Origin: Anastatus disparis
Lineage: Eukaryota > Arthropoda > Insecta > Hymenoptera > Eupelmidae
Length of the DNA stretch: 64,000 nt
NCBI GenBank assembly: GCA_017163975.1
Contig: JAFFSR010000237.1
Coordinates: forward strand, 4,960,001-5,024,000
Reading direction: 5' to 3'
This document shows positions 11,234-24,227 of the stretch, one piece after another. Made by a program: the position numbers and the translations under genes. Position 1 is the stretch's first letter, and every line of letters begins with the position of its first letter. Under the pieces are notes generated by a model. The model made no database searches. It saw only the letters and a list, made by a program, of their open reading frames with translations, and was not told the DNA's origin.

Positions 11234-14200
11234 AATATCATATTCCATATTCATTAATAAACTTTAAATAATTTAAAAAATAAATTCAAAAGTGATAAAA
11301 AATGAATATTATTTAAAATGAAATGAAAGATAGGATTGAAATGAATGCAAAATAATAAAATTGAAAAGAATAAATCGGGAAATTCAAAACTATATAATAT
11401 TTGAAACATTTCTTTTCAAGCAAAACCGCAAAACGCGAAAATGCTTTTATTTATTATACCAATGTGTACTACGCTTCAATTTATACACGACAAAAGCTCA
11501 CTGTCATAGACATTAGAATAACAAAGGTAGAAACGAGTTTAATTTTTCATTATTATTATCATTTCTAAACTTAAGAGGTGGGTAAAGCCATAAAAATAAG
11601 ACAAATTCAAGTGTCTGCCTCTTCGTACGCATTTTTTTTTCTATTTCAAAAATTCAGTTTAAAAACATAACTTTGAATAATAAGTTCCTCCCATTATACT
11701 TGTAGATTATTTTTTTTTATTTCCTTCCTCTTCGTCCTCATTTTCTTCATCCTTTTCGTTTTTTAATTATTAGATTTGAATCGAATCGAGCCCTCGACCG
11801 GATTGATTATGCCGGTCTTCAATTAATTAAATACACCGTAGCAGTCGTATTTTTTATTATTTTTACAACATTCATACTAAAGTCTTGCAAAAGACAAAAG
11901 TACAGGAGCCCTAAAAACACAAAATATTTCTTCTTACTATTGACTTTTATAAACTAAATAAGTTTTCTCTTTTTTTTTCTTATTAAAAAACACGGGCACT
12001 AAAGTTACTAGTTTAAACACAGCATCAGATCACACGTTTATCAAAGTTATACAAAAAGAAAAACAAAAAGCAAATAAAAATTGAGATCAAGTGTGCATAA
12101 AAATTAGTGTGCGATATTTTTTTTGGGCTTCCTGACTTTTGTACATTTTATACGCATTGTCGCTGCTGGTAAAATCACTGACTTAGATTACCACGCACAA
12201 GTAATATTACATTAGTTATCCCCTTCGTTTTTTAAAATTTTTTTCTGTACCTTTTCATTATTCTTTTTTTTATTAGATTAGAAGTCTTACAAAAAATTGC
12301 ACCACATGCGCATACAAAGCTTTCAAGATAACGTTAGACTATTTAACAGTCACGCATACTTGTTGATCTATCAAAAAACGCATCTTTCTCGCTAAAACTT
12401 TTACAACACTAATATTTCTTTTATTCAGTTATTAAAAAAAAGTTGTTTCAGGCTTTCTAGCTTTTATTTTTTTTTTTTCACGCTGTTTTAATATTTTTTT
12501 TTTCAACAAATCATCTTCCATCCGTTAAAAATACTTAGTCATGTACGTCGCATTGTCGCACATTACCTCCTGATTGCAATGTCGTAACATATTAAGTATC
12601 TACAAATTTGATTCTCCTGTGCGACCATTTCATATATATAAATAAGTAAATATTTTGTACGAAATACAAAATATCACAAGTTAGCAAAATTTCTTTTTTT
12701 TTTATTTATTGATTTCGTTGTTTAGCAATGGATAAAAACGAGTGCGTTATGAAAGAAAAAATTTTTTTTTTTTTTTTAGTATACAAAAGTGTACGGGAAT
12801 CTATAGATGTCATTTCTTGTGATGTGGATCTATAAGTTTCTGTACAAATTTATACATGTAAAAAACGTGTACACAAATCGACAATCAGTCAACCAGCAAC
12901 GACCATAGTATATCTAATCTTTTTTTTTTTACAATACAAAATACAGCTCCTGCACGTATGCACGTTTATTTTTAAATGCGATGTAGTTAAGGAATTATTT
13001 TATTTTTTTTAATGTGTAAAAATGTAATGAGAACACCACCTTCGCGTGTCAATCTTAAGTATAGTGTTGTTTAAAACATATACATTAAATTACAAATTTT
13101 ACATGGCTTCCATTTCAACTTCATATATTTAAAAATATTTTTAAACAACCCTTCTGCATGCAAATATGAAAAATAATATAATTATTATGTTATAGATGAA
13201 TCAATGGTATGATACGACTACAATGAATTTAATCATGACTGTACACAATGTGCAAAATATTTACATATATCTACACACTATATATCACGATAAAAATCAC
13301 AGAAGCCGAAATGAAATAAAACAAAACAACTATTGATACTTTTTTTTTGTCGAAAAATGGGATTTTTTAATGAAAAAAAAAGTTACACCTTCACTTACGA
13401 TTGGACCCAACATTCAGTCTTACGACCAATGATGGCATTTTTTCATTTACAAATAGTCAAGATATTACACAAGATCTTAATCTGCTTGTTCGCTCACAGC
13501 AGTTAGAAAAAAAAGAAATTCTTCAATTCTTCGCTCCAAATTACAATCTCATTACATTCTTACGAGCCCATTTTTTTTTACTGCAGACCCTATTCTGTTT
13601 TACCTAACGTTTTACAATAAAGCGCGCATAATTTTCAGGGCCAATAAAAACATGCGCATGCATTATTTCTTTTTTTTTTACTTCTGTTTATCTTATACTT
13701 CCGAATTTCATCAGCTTTTAACAACTACTGAGCTTTAATATACGAGGAGAGATAGAGGGAAAAAATGGAGCGATTCTCTCTTTGAAAGGAAAAACGAAGA
13801 GAGACAATTCAGATACAAGATGCATAGATAAATTTAATTATTCGCACATTTTTTCAATATCAATTAAAAAAAACAAAAGATTTCACAAGTCACATATGCT
13901 GTCATTTTGTACTAAAAAAAGGAAAAGAACGAAAAAAATATTAAAACGAGCTCCATTATCGACAATGGACATCATAGCTTATTAGACTAAGTTTAACTCA
14001 AAAAAAAAAAGTAGTTTATTCGACTTCGCCCACTTTCGTTGTCATCGTGTCTTTCTCGTTTCTTGACTTAGCTATCCAAACACCTTGCATCATAAAACTT
14101 AAAGGGAGAAAAAAAATTACAGAATATTTCCGTGGAAGATCACGGTCAAGGAATAAAGGTTTTAGGGAAAAAGTTACAAGGGCATTCCCAAGGACTTGTT

Positions 14201-15206
14201 TTTTTTTTCCATTCTATGCGCTACGGTTTTTTTTTTTTTAAATCGAACGTTACAATATTATTACATCATTAATAGTCCGTGTACGTGTAATTATGCATTT
14301 ATGCTTTTGAATGTACGCGGTATGCCTTTACTTTTTTGTTTACTTAACTTGCATTTTTACTTTTTTATTTAAGTAGTTGCCGGATATTTTACCTGATAAT
14401 ATATTACCGACTTTAAAATCCTTATAATTTACTCAAACAATTAATTGCTATTCAGATGAAAAATTACCTATCAGGAAAATTATTTTTTCTATTAGTTATA
14501 AAATTGTCTAACTCATTCAAGTCATCTCATTATCGAACTCATGAAAATAATCTTCCTTGTAGATAATATTTATTAAAAACAATGATTTAAGTAAATTTTA
14601 ATGATAAAATATATCGGTAGAGTTTTCTCCGGCATCAACTCAAATTCATTTAATTGTGTAAATGTATTGTGCGCGCGCACATATTATTAAAGAGTACCTG
14701 CTTATAAAAAGAAAAATCTTAAAGAGAATCAACGAGAATTAAAAACTTGGTCTTTTATATCAGGTGCAAATAAACTGCAGGAATCGCATCAATGGGGAGA
14801 GGGGAGGAGGAGGTATTTGGATGTTCAATTATTATGTTTAAGGAATTTGGAGGGAAAGGAGAAGGTTCTTTTTTTTAATAGAAGGAATGGGTAAATTGAC
14901 AAAATAATGAGACGAAGGAACTGATCCAGGACTCTTGGAAGCATAGGAGGGAGATTGATGTTATTTTTTTAAAACTTGCAACAAAACGTTCATTCCTTCA
15001 TTGTTCTTTTTTGTTATTATTATTATTTTTTTTTCATCATCTTGTTTTCAACGAAGTCGTTCTGTTGTAATAGCATGTTTTTTGTAAGTTTTTATCCCCT
15101 ACCTAGCTACAAAATCCCTGGCAGTGGCGCGCGCGCGCGAAGATACGGTAAACGGCGAACTGTCGTTATCGTTTAAGCGAGCGGCACGGATTCCAGCGAT
15201 CTTCTT
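11234..15206. other. Long region downstream of CNBP, possible 3' UTR
   Basis: Nearly 4 kb without recognisable coding exons. It is rich in T-runs on + (A-runs on the CNBP strand) with scattered higher-complexity patches. Since CNBP points into it, part may be a long CNBP 3' UTR; AATAAA on the minus strand occurs, for example, near 11,445. No end of transcript can be fixed from sequence. Short frames near 13.4, 13.8 and 14.05 kb look random. A (GC)n run sits at about 15,127-15,139. Confidence 0.45.
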
Positions 15207-16259
15207 CTACTTCCTGTCATCTTGATCACATTCCCGGCTTATGTGGCCGGTCTTGTGGCAGGTGTAGCATGTCTTACCACCACCTTCAGGACAATTGCGC
15301 GCGAGATGTCCTGTTTTGTGGCAAGTGTAGCAGCTCTGCATCGTAAAGCGACCCGAATCATTACCACTCTCCGGGCAACTACGGGCAATGTGTCCAGTTT
15401 TGTTGCAGTTGTAACAGCTCATCTCTGGACCCTGGTAACCACCATATTGATACTGCTGTTAATTGTTATATTATATTTTTAAAATGTACTACTAATTCAA
15501 TTTCAGACCGTTAGTAAAATTTAAAAAAAAAAAAATTTAAAAACAATTTGAGAACAATATTTAATTCACGTATAAATGCTAGTAGTATTGAATTATTAAC
15601 GTATAGTGTTTAACAAATCATTATGGTTGCATGTTACATTCACATTTTAATATTGATTTTAAATTATAGGCATTCCCTTCACAAGTTGTAATGACTAACG
15701 TTAAATTCATGTTTGAATTGTTCAATAGCACAAGTAATTATCTACAAACAATAATTAGAAGCAAATTCATGTAACAGTTCTTGTTATTTTATCTACGTAA
15801 ATTTATAAGTTTGACTTTAAAATAATAAAATTCAATGTTAATAAAAGCAATGAAAAATTGTTTAAAAAAAAAAAAGAAAAAAAAATGTTAAATCAATTAA
15901 CATAATATCTTATTATATTAAAACAACAAATCCTATAAATTCCAGTATAAATGACAGCTTGAAGAAGTACATTGGTTAGTAACATAATAATTCTTATAAA
16001 ACTCATTAAAATTTACCTGCTGGCATTCTTTTGCAATATGTCCAACTCCGTTGCAACGGTAGCAGAGATCTTGGTCTTCCTTGCATTCACGTGCGAAATG
16101 ACCATATTGGTTGCACTTGAAGCACTTTTCACGGCCTCTACCAAAGCCACCATCACGATCACGACGATCTCCTCCTCTTCCACCAGTTGCACCACCTTGG
16201 GGACACTCCCTGGCAAAGTGACCCATTCGATTACACTTGTAACATGCGCTTGAACTCAT
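15207..16259 (-). CDS. CNBP: CCHC zinc-knuckle nucleic-acid-binding protein (CNBP/ZNF9 type)
   Basis: Coding exons are 16259-16017 and 15455-15207, joined in phase 0, giving 163 residues. Six CCHC knuckles of the form C-x2-C-x4-H-x4-C are visible: [42 protein letters not shown] in exon 1 and [42 protein letters not shown] in exon 2. An RGG-like Arg/Gly stretch (about residues 22-44) separates knuckles 1 and 2, as in CNBP. Vertebrate CNBP has seven knuckles. The family binds single-stranded G-rich DNA and RNA, and acts in translation and transcription control. The exon 2 acceptor is a tandem CAGCAG, so a form lacking one Gln is possible. A TTTTTACAG about 12 bp before the ATG suggests a 5'-UTR intron, so the promoter lies further upstream. 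Confidence 0.93.
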
Positions 16260-16271
16260 TTTTTATTATTC

Positions 16272-19200
16272 TGTAAAAATAAATGTTATGTTAGAACATA
16301 TGTATAACATACTTGTTATAAATTGCATCATGTAATGATCAAACATATGAATTGATTCTTTTGCAATACTAAAATTAATTTTTAAATAAATTTCGAATAG
16401 AAATATAAAAAATCATTATTTTAGATTTTTATATTTATTTTCTAAAAAATTAAGTAAATTTATGTTTACTATTATTATAAATATAATAAACATAGCTTTT
16501 AAAGTTTTATTCATATTCTGTATATTTTAGATTCTTTACATTCATATTTTCAGAGAATACAATGTCATAGATTGTCAAATACTTTTTAAAAAGTCCAAAC
16601 AATGGCTATGAATCTACCATATTTTCTTAAAATTCTTATCCTTGACATGAAAATAAATTTAAATCAATGTTAAAAAAGAGTATTTTCAGCAACTCGTACA
16701 ACAAAAACTCAATTCAAGTAAAAAAAATCTTTAACAAAAGATCTCCTATTGTTAAGAAAATATTTAAAACGCAAAAAAAATGGTTTGGGAATATATGATG
16801 TAGAGAGAATGTGCCACAGAATCAAGTTGTACATAAACTCTCAAATAAGCTTCCCTTGATATCTATATACACACACACACACAAAGAGGTTCTCAATATT
16901 TCGGAGCACGTGTAATGTAATTACTTTCTTTTGACGTTAAACCTTAAAAAATAGTAATTTTTTTAATGCAAAAATATAAACGTTTTAATGTTACGCGTGA
17001 CTTTATTAAATCATACTATTCCGCCCCGTAAGCCGCAGAATGACGAGAGTAAAGTGACGCGAGGGCCCACGCGGGGGAGGCGTCGAACTCTCATAGATTC
17101 ATATGTATACGTAATTCAAATCTCGTTGCCAATTTCACATTTAAAAAAATTTTTCAAATTAATATTTATAATTTTTAAATTTAGTTAATTTTATACCTTT
17201 TTAACGAATAAAAATTAAGAAAAGTTACAGTGCTGTGTATAAACTATCCGGCAGGGTGATGTGTACGTATAAAATGGCACCGTGTGCATCTTTCTCTGTT
17301 TCTCGTGCTGTACGCTAACGCGCGCGCGCGCACTCTCTTCAAGCGGGCCGCTTGCGTTCTCGCTTTCTAACATACAGAGATTACACACCGAGAGAAATAT
17401 ATATATATCTCTGCGCGCGCACTATTCACGTCTCTTTTTCCAACGAGAGAAAGAGAGGTAATAAGATGATTGTACCACATTGAGAGAAAAGATATGTGCA
17501 CGTGTTTTTTTTTTTTAACACGTTTTACCTTTTAACCAAGCATTTTAGAAAAAAATTCAATGAAATTTCATGACCACCCGAAGCAAGTTCAGATTTTGGA
17601 GCAATCGGAGTTGAGATGACTCCAACTTTTTTATATGCCGTTAGAAAAGTTCAAGTTAAAGAGAGATGGAGATAGAAGCATAGTACGCGAAAAAAGCCGG
17701 ATTCCAAGCAACGTGGCTACACGCCGTTCATCTTCTTTCTCTTTCTTAATTCGGTGATCAGTAAACTTTTTTCCTTTTACTTACGACAAAGAAAAATATA
17801 TACGTAAAATACACGTACCTAAATCGTCGAAAAATGACCAATTTTGAATTTTTCGAAAACGTTAAAATATCAAAACTGTTAAAAAATGAAGTTTTCTTCA
17901 GGCTTAATTTTTTCAATGGAGTTACAACACGGAATACGCACGATAATACGGCGTACGTTTGCGCGCGCGTGCGAACATGGCATCCATGTACACATATATA
18001 TACACGCATACATATAACATAGACACGGTGGCCGATGGTGGCGGCGGCATCGTAAGTGACGCCGTACAACTCTCGTACAGCGTTCCACGAATGGAATAAG
18101 GAAAAAAAAGAAATATCAAATGCTTCATGAACACTTTTGTCTTTTAGGTACTCTGCAACTTTAGAAAAAATAATCGAAAATCAATAATTTGCCGAAATAT
18201 GTTTTTTAATTGTTAAATGCATTACATCTGAGTAAAATGCGTATGAAATAAACTAATATCAACGAAGCGCTAGGTGTTACAGTGCGCTGGAAAAACACTC
18301 GCACCACGTGCATGTAGAAAATTTGTCTTTACGATCAATGTTTCTCTCAAAACGAATAGTACAATCATTAAAAAAAAAAAATAAAAAATAATAAAAATCA
18401 AAGCGTTCATAAACTATTGCAAGTAAAAATGCAAGAGTAAAAGAGAAAGGTAAACGTTGATCTTAACTACCCATATAATTCGTTACAACAAAAATTTTTC
18501 TTCTAACCGTTTTACTATAAAATGTAAAAAAAAACATACCTTTTTTTGCTTCGTGATTAAATTTCACCACCAGCGACACTACGAAGACGAGGACGAAGAT
18601 GAGAGAAATCAAAATAAGTCGATTATACGAAAAGGGGGGTGCGTAATTTAAGAAAAAAAAATTTACACACCAACACCACTCGACTCGATTTTACTACTAC
18701 TTTTCTTTCTATTTTTTTTTTAATATATATTAAAAAAAGAAGTTGCGGAGGGTTCCACCACAGACACACACCCGCAACTACACAAGAGGCAAAAGACCGG
18801 ACCGGACGAGACAGACTGCGACGGGCTTTTACCGGGGATATGAGCACTAAACACAAACTTTGCTTAGATGAACGTATTTACAGGTTTGTTTGAGATTGTT
18901 GTAAGTGACATCTATATGCTCATTATTTAAAGCTCCAAATAAGGAACTATTTTTTAATATTTTTATTTTAAATATTGTAGTTAAGTATTATTCGAGTATT
19001 AATTTAAAATGTGAAAAATATTTAATAACAATTATTTATTCTTTTAAATTTTTTAAAAACTTAACAGAATTTAAAAATTTTGTTGTGAATTCGAATTGGT
19101 AACTAAGTTGGCAGAAGTGTTTGTGATATTCGAGCTTCCCTTCCGAACTTTTGCACCGATTCATGAAAATACTCGGCAAGTCAAACGAGCCTCGTGTTCG

Positions 19201-19864
19201 ATAAACACGCGCGCTTGCTAAATGCGTCGTTAGTTTCTTGTTATCATTAATAATCGAAATTTTCATACGATATTATTGAAAAAAATTTTTTCTTCATTTT
19301 CGAAATAATTTTCTTTTACATTTGAGAATTTGATTGAATCTTTTTTCAAGAACGCGTATATGCAATGTGTTTTTGTTTTGACTCGGGTGCTTAATGACGC
19401 TGCTGCCAAATATGTGAAAAATAAAGCGCAATAGACTTCGATTTTTCGTATTGCCAAACTGTATAATCATTAAAAACTATTGATTATATACAAATAATTA
19501 ATTTTTATTTTCCAATTTTTATATTTTTATTTTAAAACTAATTGTATTTTTAAAAATATAATCATTTTTGTTATGAATAAAAACATTTATTTTGAAATTT
19601 TAATTTACTTATAAATTTTTTTCTTTAATAATTTATATAATTTAAAGTAAAAAATCATCATTATAATAAATTATGAAAACAAAATTACATATAAAAGATA
19701 ATAATTAAATAATAAATAACAATCCCATGAAAATATTCATAAGCGACATCTTTTGCTTTTTTATTAAGTTAAAGCAAAGCAGTCGACGTGTTTAACCTAA
19801 CTTTACAATTTTAGAAATGTCAAACAAAACAGAAGTATTTTAATAATATAGAAAAATAGAAATA
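16272..19864. other. CNBP-COG1 divergent intergenic region
   Basis: CNBP (-) and COG1 (+) diverge here. Three patches are clearly richer in GC than the rest: about 17,020-17,090, 17,240-17,460 and 18,540-18,860. They contain CG-rich runs such as (CG)n at 17,320 and are good candidates for promoters or untranslated 5' exons, most likely of CNBP, whose ATG exon is preceded by a splice acceptor. No coding exon is recognisable. A (CA)n microsatellite lies at about 16,869-16,882. Confidence 0.45.
16867..16884. repeat. (CA)n microsatellite
   Basis: An uninterrupted CA dinucleotide run of about eight units in intergenic DNA. Confidence 0.8.
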
Positions 19865-22800
19865 ATGTCTACAGATAAATTTCTCGATCTTGATATCAAA
19901 AAATTATTTGAGGAACATAGCATTAAAGATATCGAATTAATTCAGAAGCAAATTCAACATGAGAGTGATCGAAAGAAAATTGAATTACGTACTTTGGTTG
20001 GGTAAGATTATATTTTTTTAAACTTTTCCTTCAAATTTTTTAAATAATTCTTTTAGACTAATTGAAATACATCTTAATTTATAAAGGGAGCGATACCGGG
20101 ACTTAATTCAAGCCGCTGATTCCATTGCTGAAATGAAAAGAACATCGGAAGCAGTTAATATGAAAATAATAAATATTGAGAAAACGTTTCATGATTTACA
20201 ACAGAAGTATCTGATAGGATTTAAAATGGAAACAGAACAAGTTAATTTACAAAGGTTTGAAATTATTTGATTTTGTATAAATATTGTTCTTTATTAACTC
20301 TTCTAAATATTGATGAACTTTCTTAGGGAACCTAGTTATACTTCTGATTCGGTAGTCATGCAAATAAAAATATTGATGGATATTCCAGAACAAATTTGGT
20401 CAGCTATTGATGCTAAAGATTTTTTACTAGCAACTGAATTATTTTTATTAGCTAAGCATATTAATTACAATTTATCATTTGAAGTAGGAGACTTTACAAT
20501 AGCTAATAAATATCCTTTAGTATCTAAGCAATGGGGCATAATCAATCAGTTTAAAAGTTTGATACTTAATTTTTGCAATGATGCCTTACTGTCTGTACAT
20601 CTTTCAGAAGAGGTAAATTTATAAAATATTTTATTCATATGATTGAAATAAATTGTTATAATTTTAATGTATCATACTTTTTTGTTTATATATTAGCTTG
20701 CTGCAAATTGTCTTGCAGCTTTAGTATTATTAGAAGGTTTGGATTCGTCAAATTTGTTAAATAGACTGATTTCATTGAGAAGCCAGACGATACAGTCCAT
20801 TGTTGTTTCAGAAAGTGATCTTAGTGTTAAGAATAAAATAAAATTATGTTTAAGTGTTTTAATTGGTACCATTCCACTAATAGCTCATTGTTTTATAAGT
20901 GAGTTTGCATACAATCATACTTAAAGATTGCAACTACGTTAAATTTTAATGTTTTTTTAATTTTTTTCAGAGTACAAAGACAACGAAGATGGATTGGTCT
21001 CAGTGTATATTAATGAAATAAAAGATAGAGATGCTTTTACTATGTTATCTCAATTAGATGTGGATGAAGAATTAATTAGTACATTTCTTCCTGTGGTAGC
21101 AAAAAGCCATAAGCCATTTGTACAACATGAATTGATAAAGCTTCCTTTAACTGATATACAAGAAAATGTAAATACGTGGTTTAAATGGGTAAAACAATTA
21201 GCAGATGGTGAAGTAACAAAATTACTTGGTTTAATAACTTCTGTAAAAGGAATTTATAATATCCGTGAAGACTGCTTTGCTGTAGAAGTTCCTGAGAATT
21301 GGGAGTCAGTTTGGGAAGTATTTGCTTTACCAAGTATTAATTTTTGGACAGAATTTTTCCAACCTTTATTAACAAAAAGAGTAAAAGGTATATAATAAAA
21401 GAACTTATAAAATAAATATTTTCTTTGTATGAAATAAACCTTATTAAAATTTTCATTTCAGATATTTTAAATGACACATTAAGTATTAGCATAACTATTT
21501 TGAAAAAAGATGTGACAGAATTACTTAAAAAAGTATCAAATGAATTCTTTCAATATCCAGAAAGCGATTTGAGATGGTTTGTTTGGAAAGATTCAGCAAC
21601 AGATGTCCCACAAAATTTATTGGAAGGTAGATCATTAGATAGTAAACGCCCTTTGCTTATGAAAGCAAGAGGATTTTCACCTAATATTCTTAAGTTGTGT
21701 GAAAATTTTGAAAATGGATTATCTGAAATTTTATCGCATTTAAAACAGTACATATACGAAGCAGTGCAAACATCTGTAAAAGGTAATTTATTATCAGCAG
21801 ATAGTTATTATCCTTCAAACAAATTCAGTGATTGTAATGAAATTCAAGAATATTTACAAAATATTAGTGGTGTGCTTATCAATGATTTTGTGGTATTTGT
21901 GAAGCAAGAATGTACAATTGAAAATCCAAAAATTGGTCGCCAGGATATTAACGCTATTGTTACTGCAAGATTTCTCCAAGCTATTCCTCTATTGTGTTCA
22001 AATTTCAAAGAGTGTTTTACAATCTCCAGGTCACCTGGATTAACATTGACTAATATAAAGTGGCAAGAAATCTGTGATAAATTGAAACAAGAAAGTACTT
22101 TAATATGGTCTATCTGGGCTAAGTGTTTTACAAAGATAGTGTCTGATCATCGAAATAATACTTTGATCAAAGAAACATCTGATGAATTACGTATTCACAC
22201 AATTATCACTGATTGGGAAAAAGTAACAATCGAAGAAGAAGCGGAGGAAGGAAAAAGGATAAAGTCAGAAATTTTGGTTCCATATCAACCAACAGTTCAT
22301 TTGCAAAAATTTTTAGCTTCCATTTGTAAAGATCTGAACAAAGTTATTCCACATACAATTCCAAAGTATGTATTAAATCTTATGTTCTAAAAACTGCTTT
22401 AAATATCTATTAATAACAAAGTTTAATATTTTATATCATTATTTAGGAATGTTTTAAATGAAGTTATAAACAATATTGCTCATGAATTATTTGACTATTA
22501 TTTTATTCACTCTACGAACGATAATATTCGTCAAAAGCAGGCAATACAAATATTATTTGATGTAAAATATGTTACCTTGATGATGGTACCTCGTGATAAC
22601 AAATTACTTATTGAACAATCAAACAAAGTGTGCAATAACGTTATTGCAAAAATTGATCCGTTCGATTTCGATGTCTTCTATCCATTTATTAATACTAATG
22701 TTAAAAAAGGTGTACAAAGGACTTTGGTAAGTAATGAAAAACAAACTGATTTATTTAAAAAATATTGAACGTTTATAAACATAAAGTATAAAATAAATAT

Positions 22801-23497
22801 AAAATTATTTTTCAGTTAATCTTTGGAAATCTCGTACCGCATATGGAACAGTTACATTCCGTGCTGGGCGCGCGAATTGATAGTAGCGATGGTTTAAAAT
22901 CTGTAAAAGATCCACCAGGTTTATTAGCTCTGTGTTCGGGTACACCTTGGTTTCCTGCATTGGCTATTACTGCGCCAACTAAAAATATACCTGTACCACT
23001 TCCAACATCAGAAAAGATACAGGTAAATATTATTTAACATTTTTTTTCATTTCATTGATTATCATATTAAAAGTTTAAGTTAGAAAAAGTTTTTTAATAT
23101 GTTGATTTTGATTAATCGTATACGGTGTATTCTTACAATTAGATGGAGCTATTTTTTTCCTCATTTTAGAAGTATTGTAACTCGGTAAGATGAAAGTGTG
23201 TGATTTGACTGATTGCACAATATGCATGAAACTGGAATCAATCTATAACAAATTGATTTATTTTCGTGCTGAATTTAACATTTGTTCGCGAATTTTGATT
23301 GTTCTAACATTAAACTAACACAAAATATAAATTTTCTATTTACAACTTATAAATTATGTTTCTTTTTCTTTTTATAGCAAAAAAAGAAACAACCACACAA
23401 AGAACACACGAGAAACGATTCTACAGGTTCGACGATAAAATCTGGAGCCGCTGCATTTTTCGGTGCTATGGGAAGTGACTGGTTTAGTTCAAGCTAG
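19865..23497 (+). CDS. COG1: Conserved oligomeric Golgi complex subunit 1
   Basis: Nine coding exons rebuild one open frame of 906 residues: 19865-20001, 20087-20254, 20327-20612, 20697-20898, 20971-21387, 21462-22365, 22447-22726, 22816-23022 and 23378-23497. The N-terminus has LDIKKLFEEHSIKDIELIQK and VGERYRDLIQAADSIAEM, the COG1/Vps51-type helical segment. The C-terminus has PGLLALCSGTPWFPALAI and ends in AAFFGAMGSDWFSSS, which is diagnostic for COG1. COG1 belongs to lobe A of the eight-subunit complex that tethers retrograde vesicles at the Golgi and keeps glycosylation enzymes in place. Human COG1 is about 980 residues, so length is normal. Intron 1 ends in ATAAAG with almost no pyrimidine tract, yet frame and homology require it. 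Other introns are short, mostly 70-90 bp; the last is 355 bp. No truncation is seen. Confidence 0.96.
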
Positions 23498-24227
23498 TCC
23501 TTAAAATATATCGTTATTTTTATTATTTTTTGTTAATATATAAAAGAAGAAAAGCTAAATTTTGTATTATATCGTATTTGTAAATAGAACGACAATAAAA
23601 AAGAAATCGTTTGTAAAAAAATATAGAGTCATTTTTAAAGCTAAAGTATATCAAATTTTTATTATAACATATAAGATATAAAGTGAAAAAAAGAAAGAGA
23701 AACGAAAAGACAAGCAGCGTAAATATAAATTTCTTTTTTTCTTCATCCGCGGTATAAAAATATAAAGCTCTAATAAAAGATTTATGCACTCCGTATAATA
23801 TTTCCGAGTGAGATTTTTTTTCAAGAAATTTAAGGAAAGGTTCTTTGGAAAGAAACTTATAAGCGATAAAATGTCCATTAGTTCATCGTATATTGCTCAA
23901 GCAAGACTAGAACCTTTTTTCTCTTCCATTTTTTTTCCTCTCTCTTCTTCTTTCTCTCTTTATTTTTTAAGTGGTCGTAAATCCTTCAGTTTGCCAATAG
24001 GCGAGAAAAGTACAGTATTAACGGTGTTACACTTCATCCCCCATTTCAATGCAATGTAACGACTTCATAATAATGGCCTTTTATTTTCGATTGTCTCATA
24101 AATAAAAAAAAATATATATAAAGTAAAAAAAAATTGTGAAAGCAAAGCCAAGCTTTTGTTCATTATGCTGTTGCTCGTCGTTAAAATATTATTTCTTTAT
24201 AAATTCATAAACGCACGTTATAATATT
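23498..24227. other. Convergent region between COG1 and gene A
   Basis: Both 3' UTRs should lie here. The frames seen are AT-driven and short. No coding exon is recognisable; TTTATT motifs on + near 24,080 provide AATAAA on the minus strand for gene A. Confidence 0.5.
23594..23599 (+). terminator. Candidate poly(A) signal of COG1
   Basis: AATAAA about 97 bp after the COG1 stop codon, in A/T-rich sequence. It is the first good hexamer downstream. Confidence 0.5.

Noticed and set aside
15222..16253. Open frames antisense to CNBP
   Set aside because: They are complements of the repetitive zinc-knuckle codons and have no start or splice context of their own.
17758..18134. Overlapping minus-strand frames rich in Cys, Tyr and Arg
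   Set aside because: They arise from (CA)/(TA)/(CG)-rich low complexity and show no domain or conserved splice structure.
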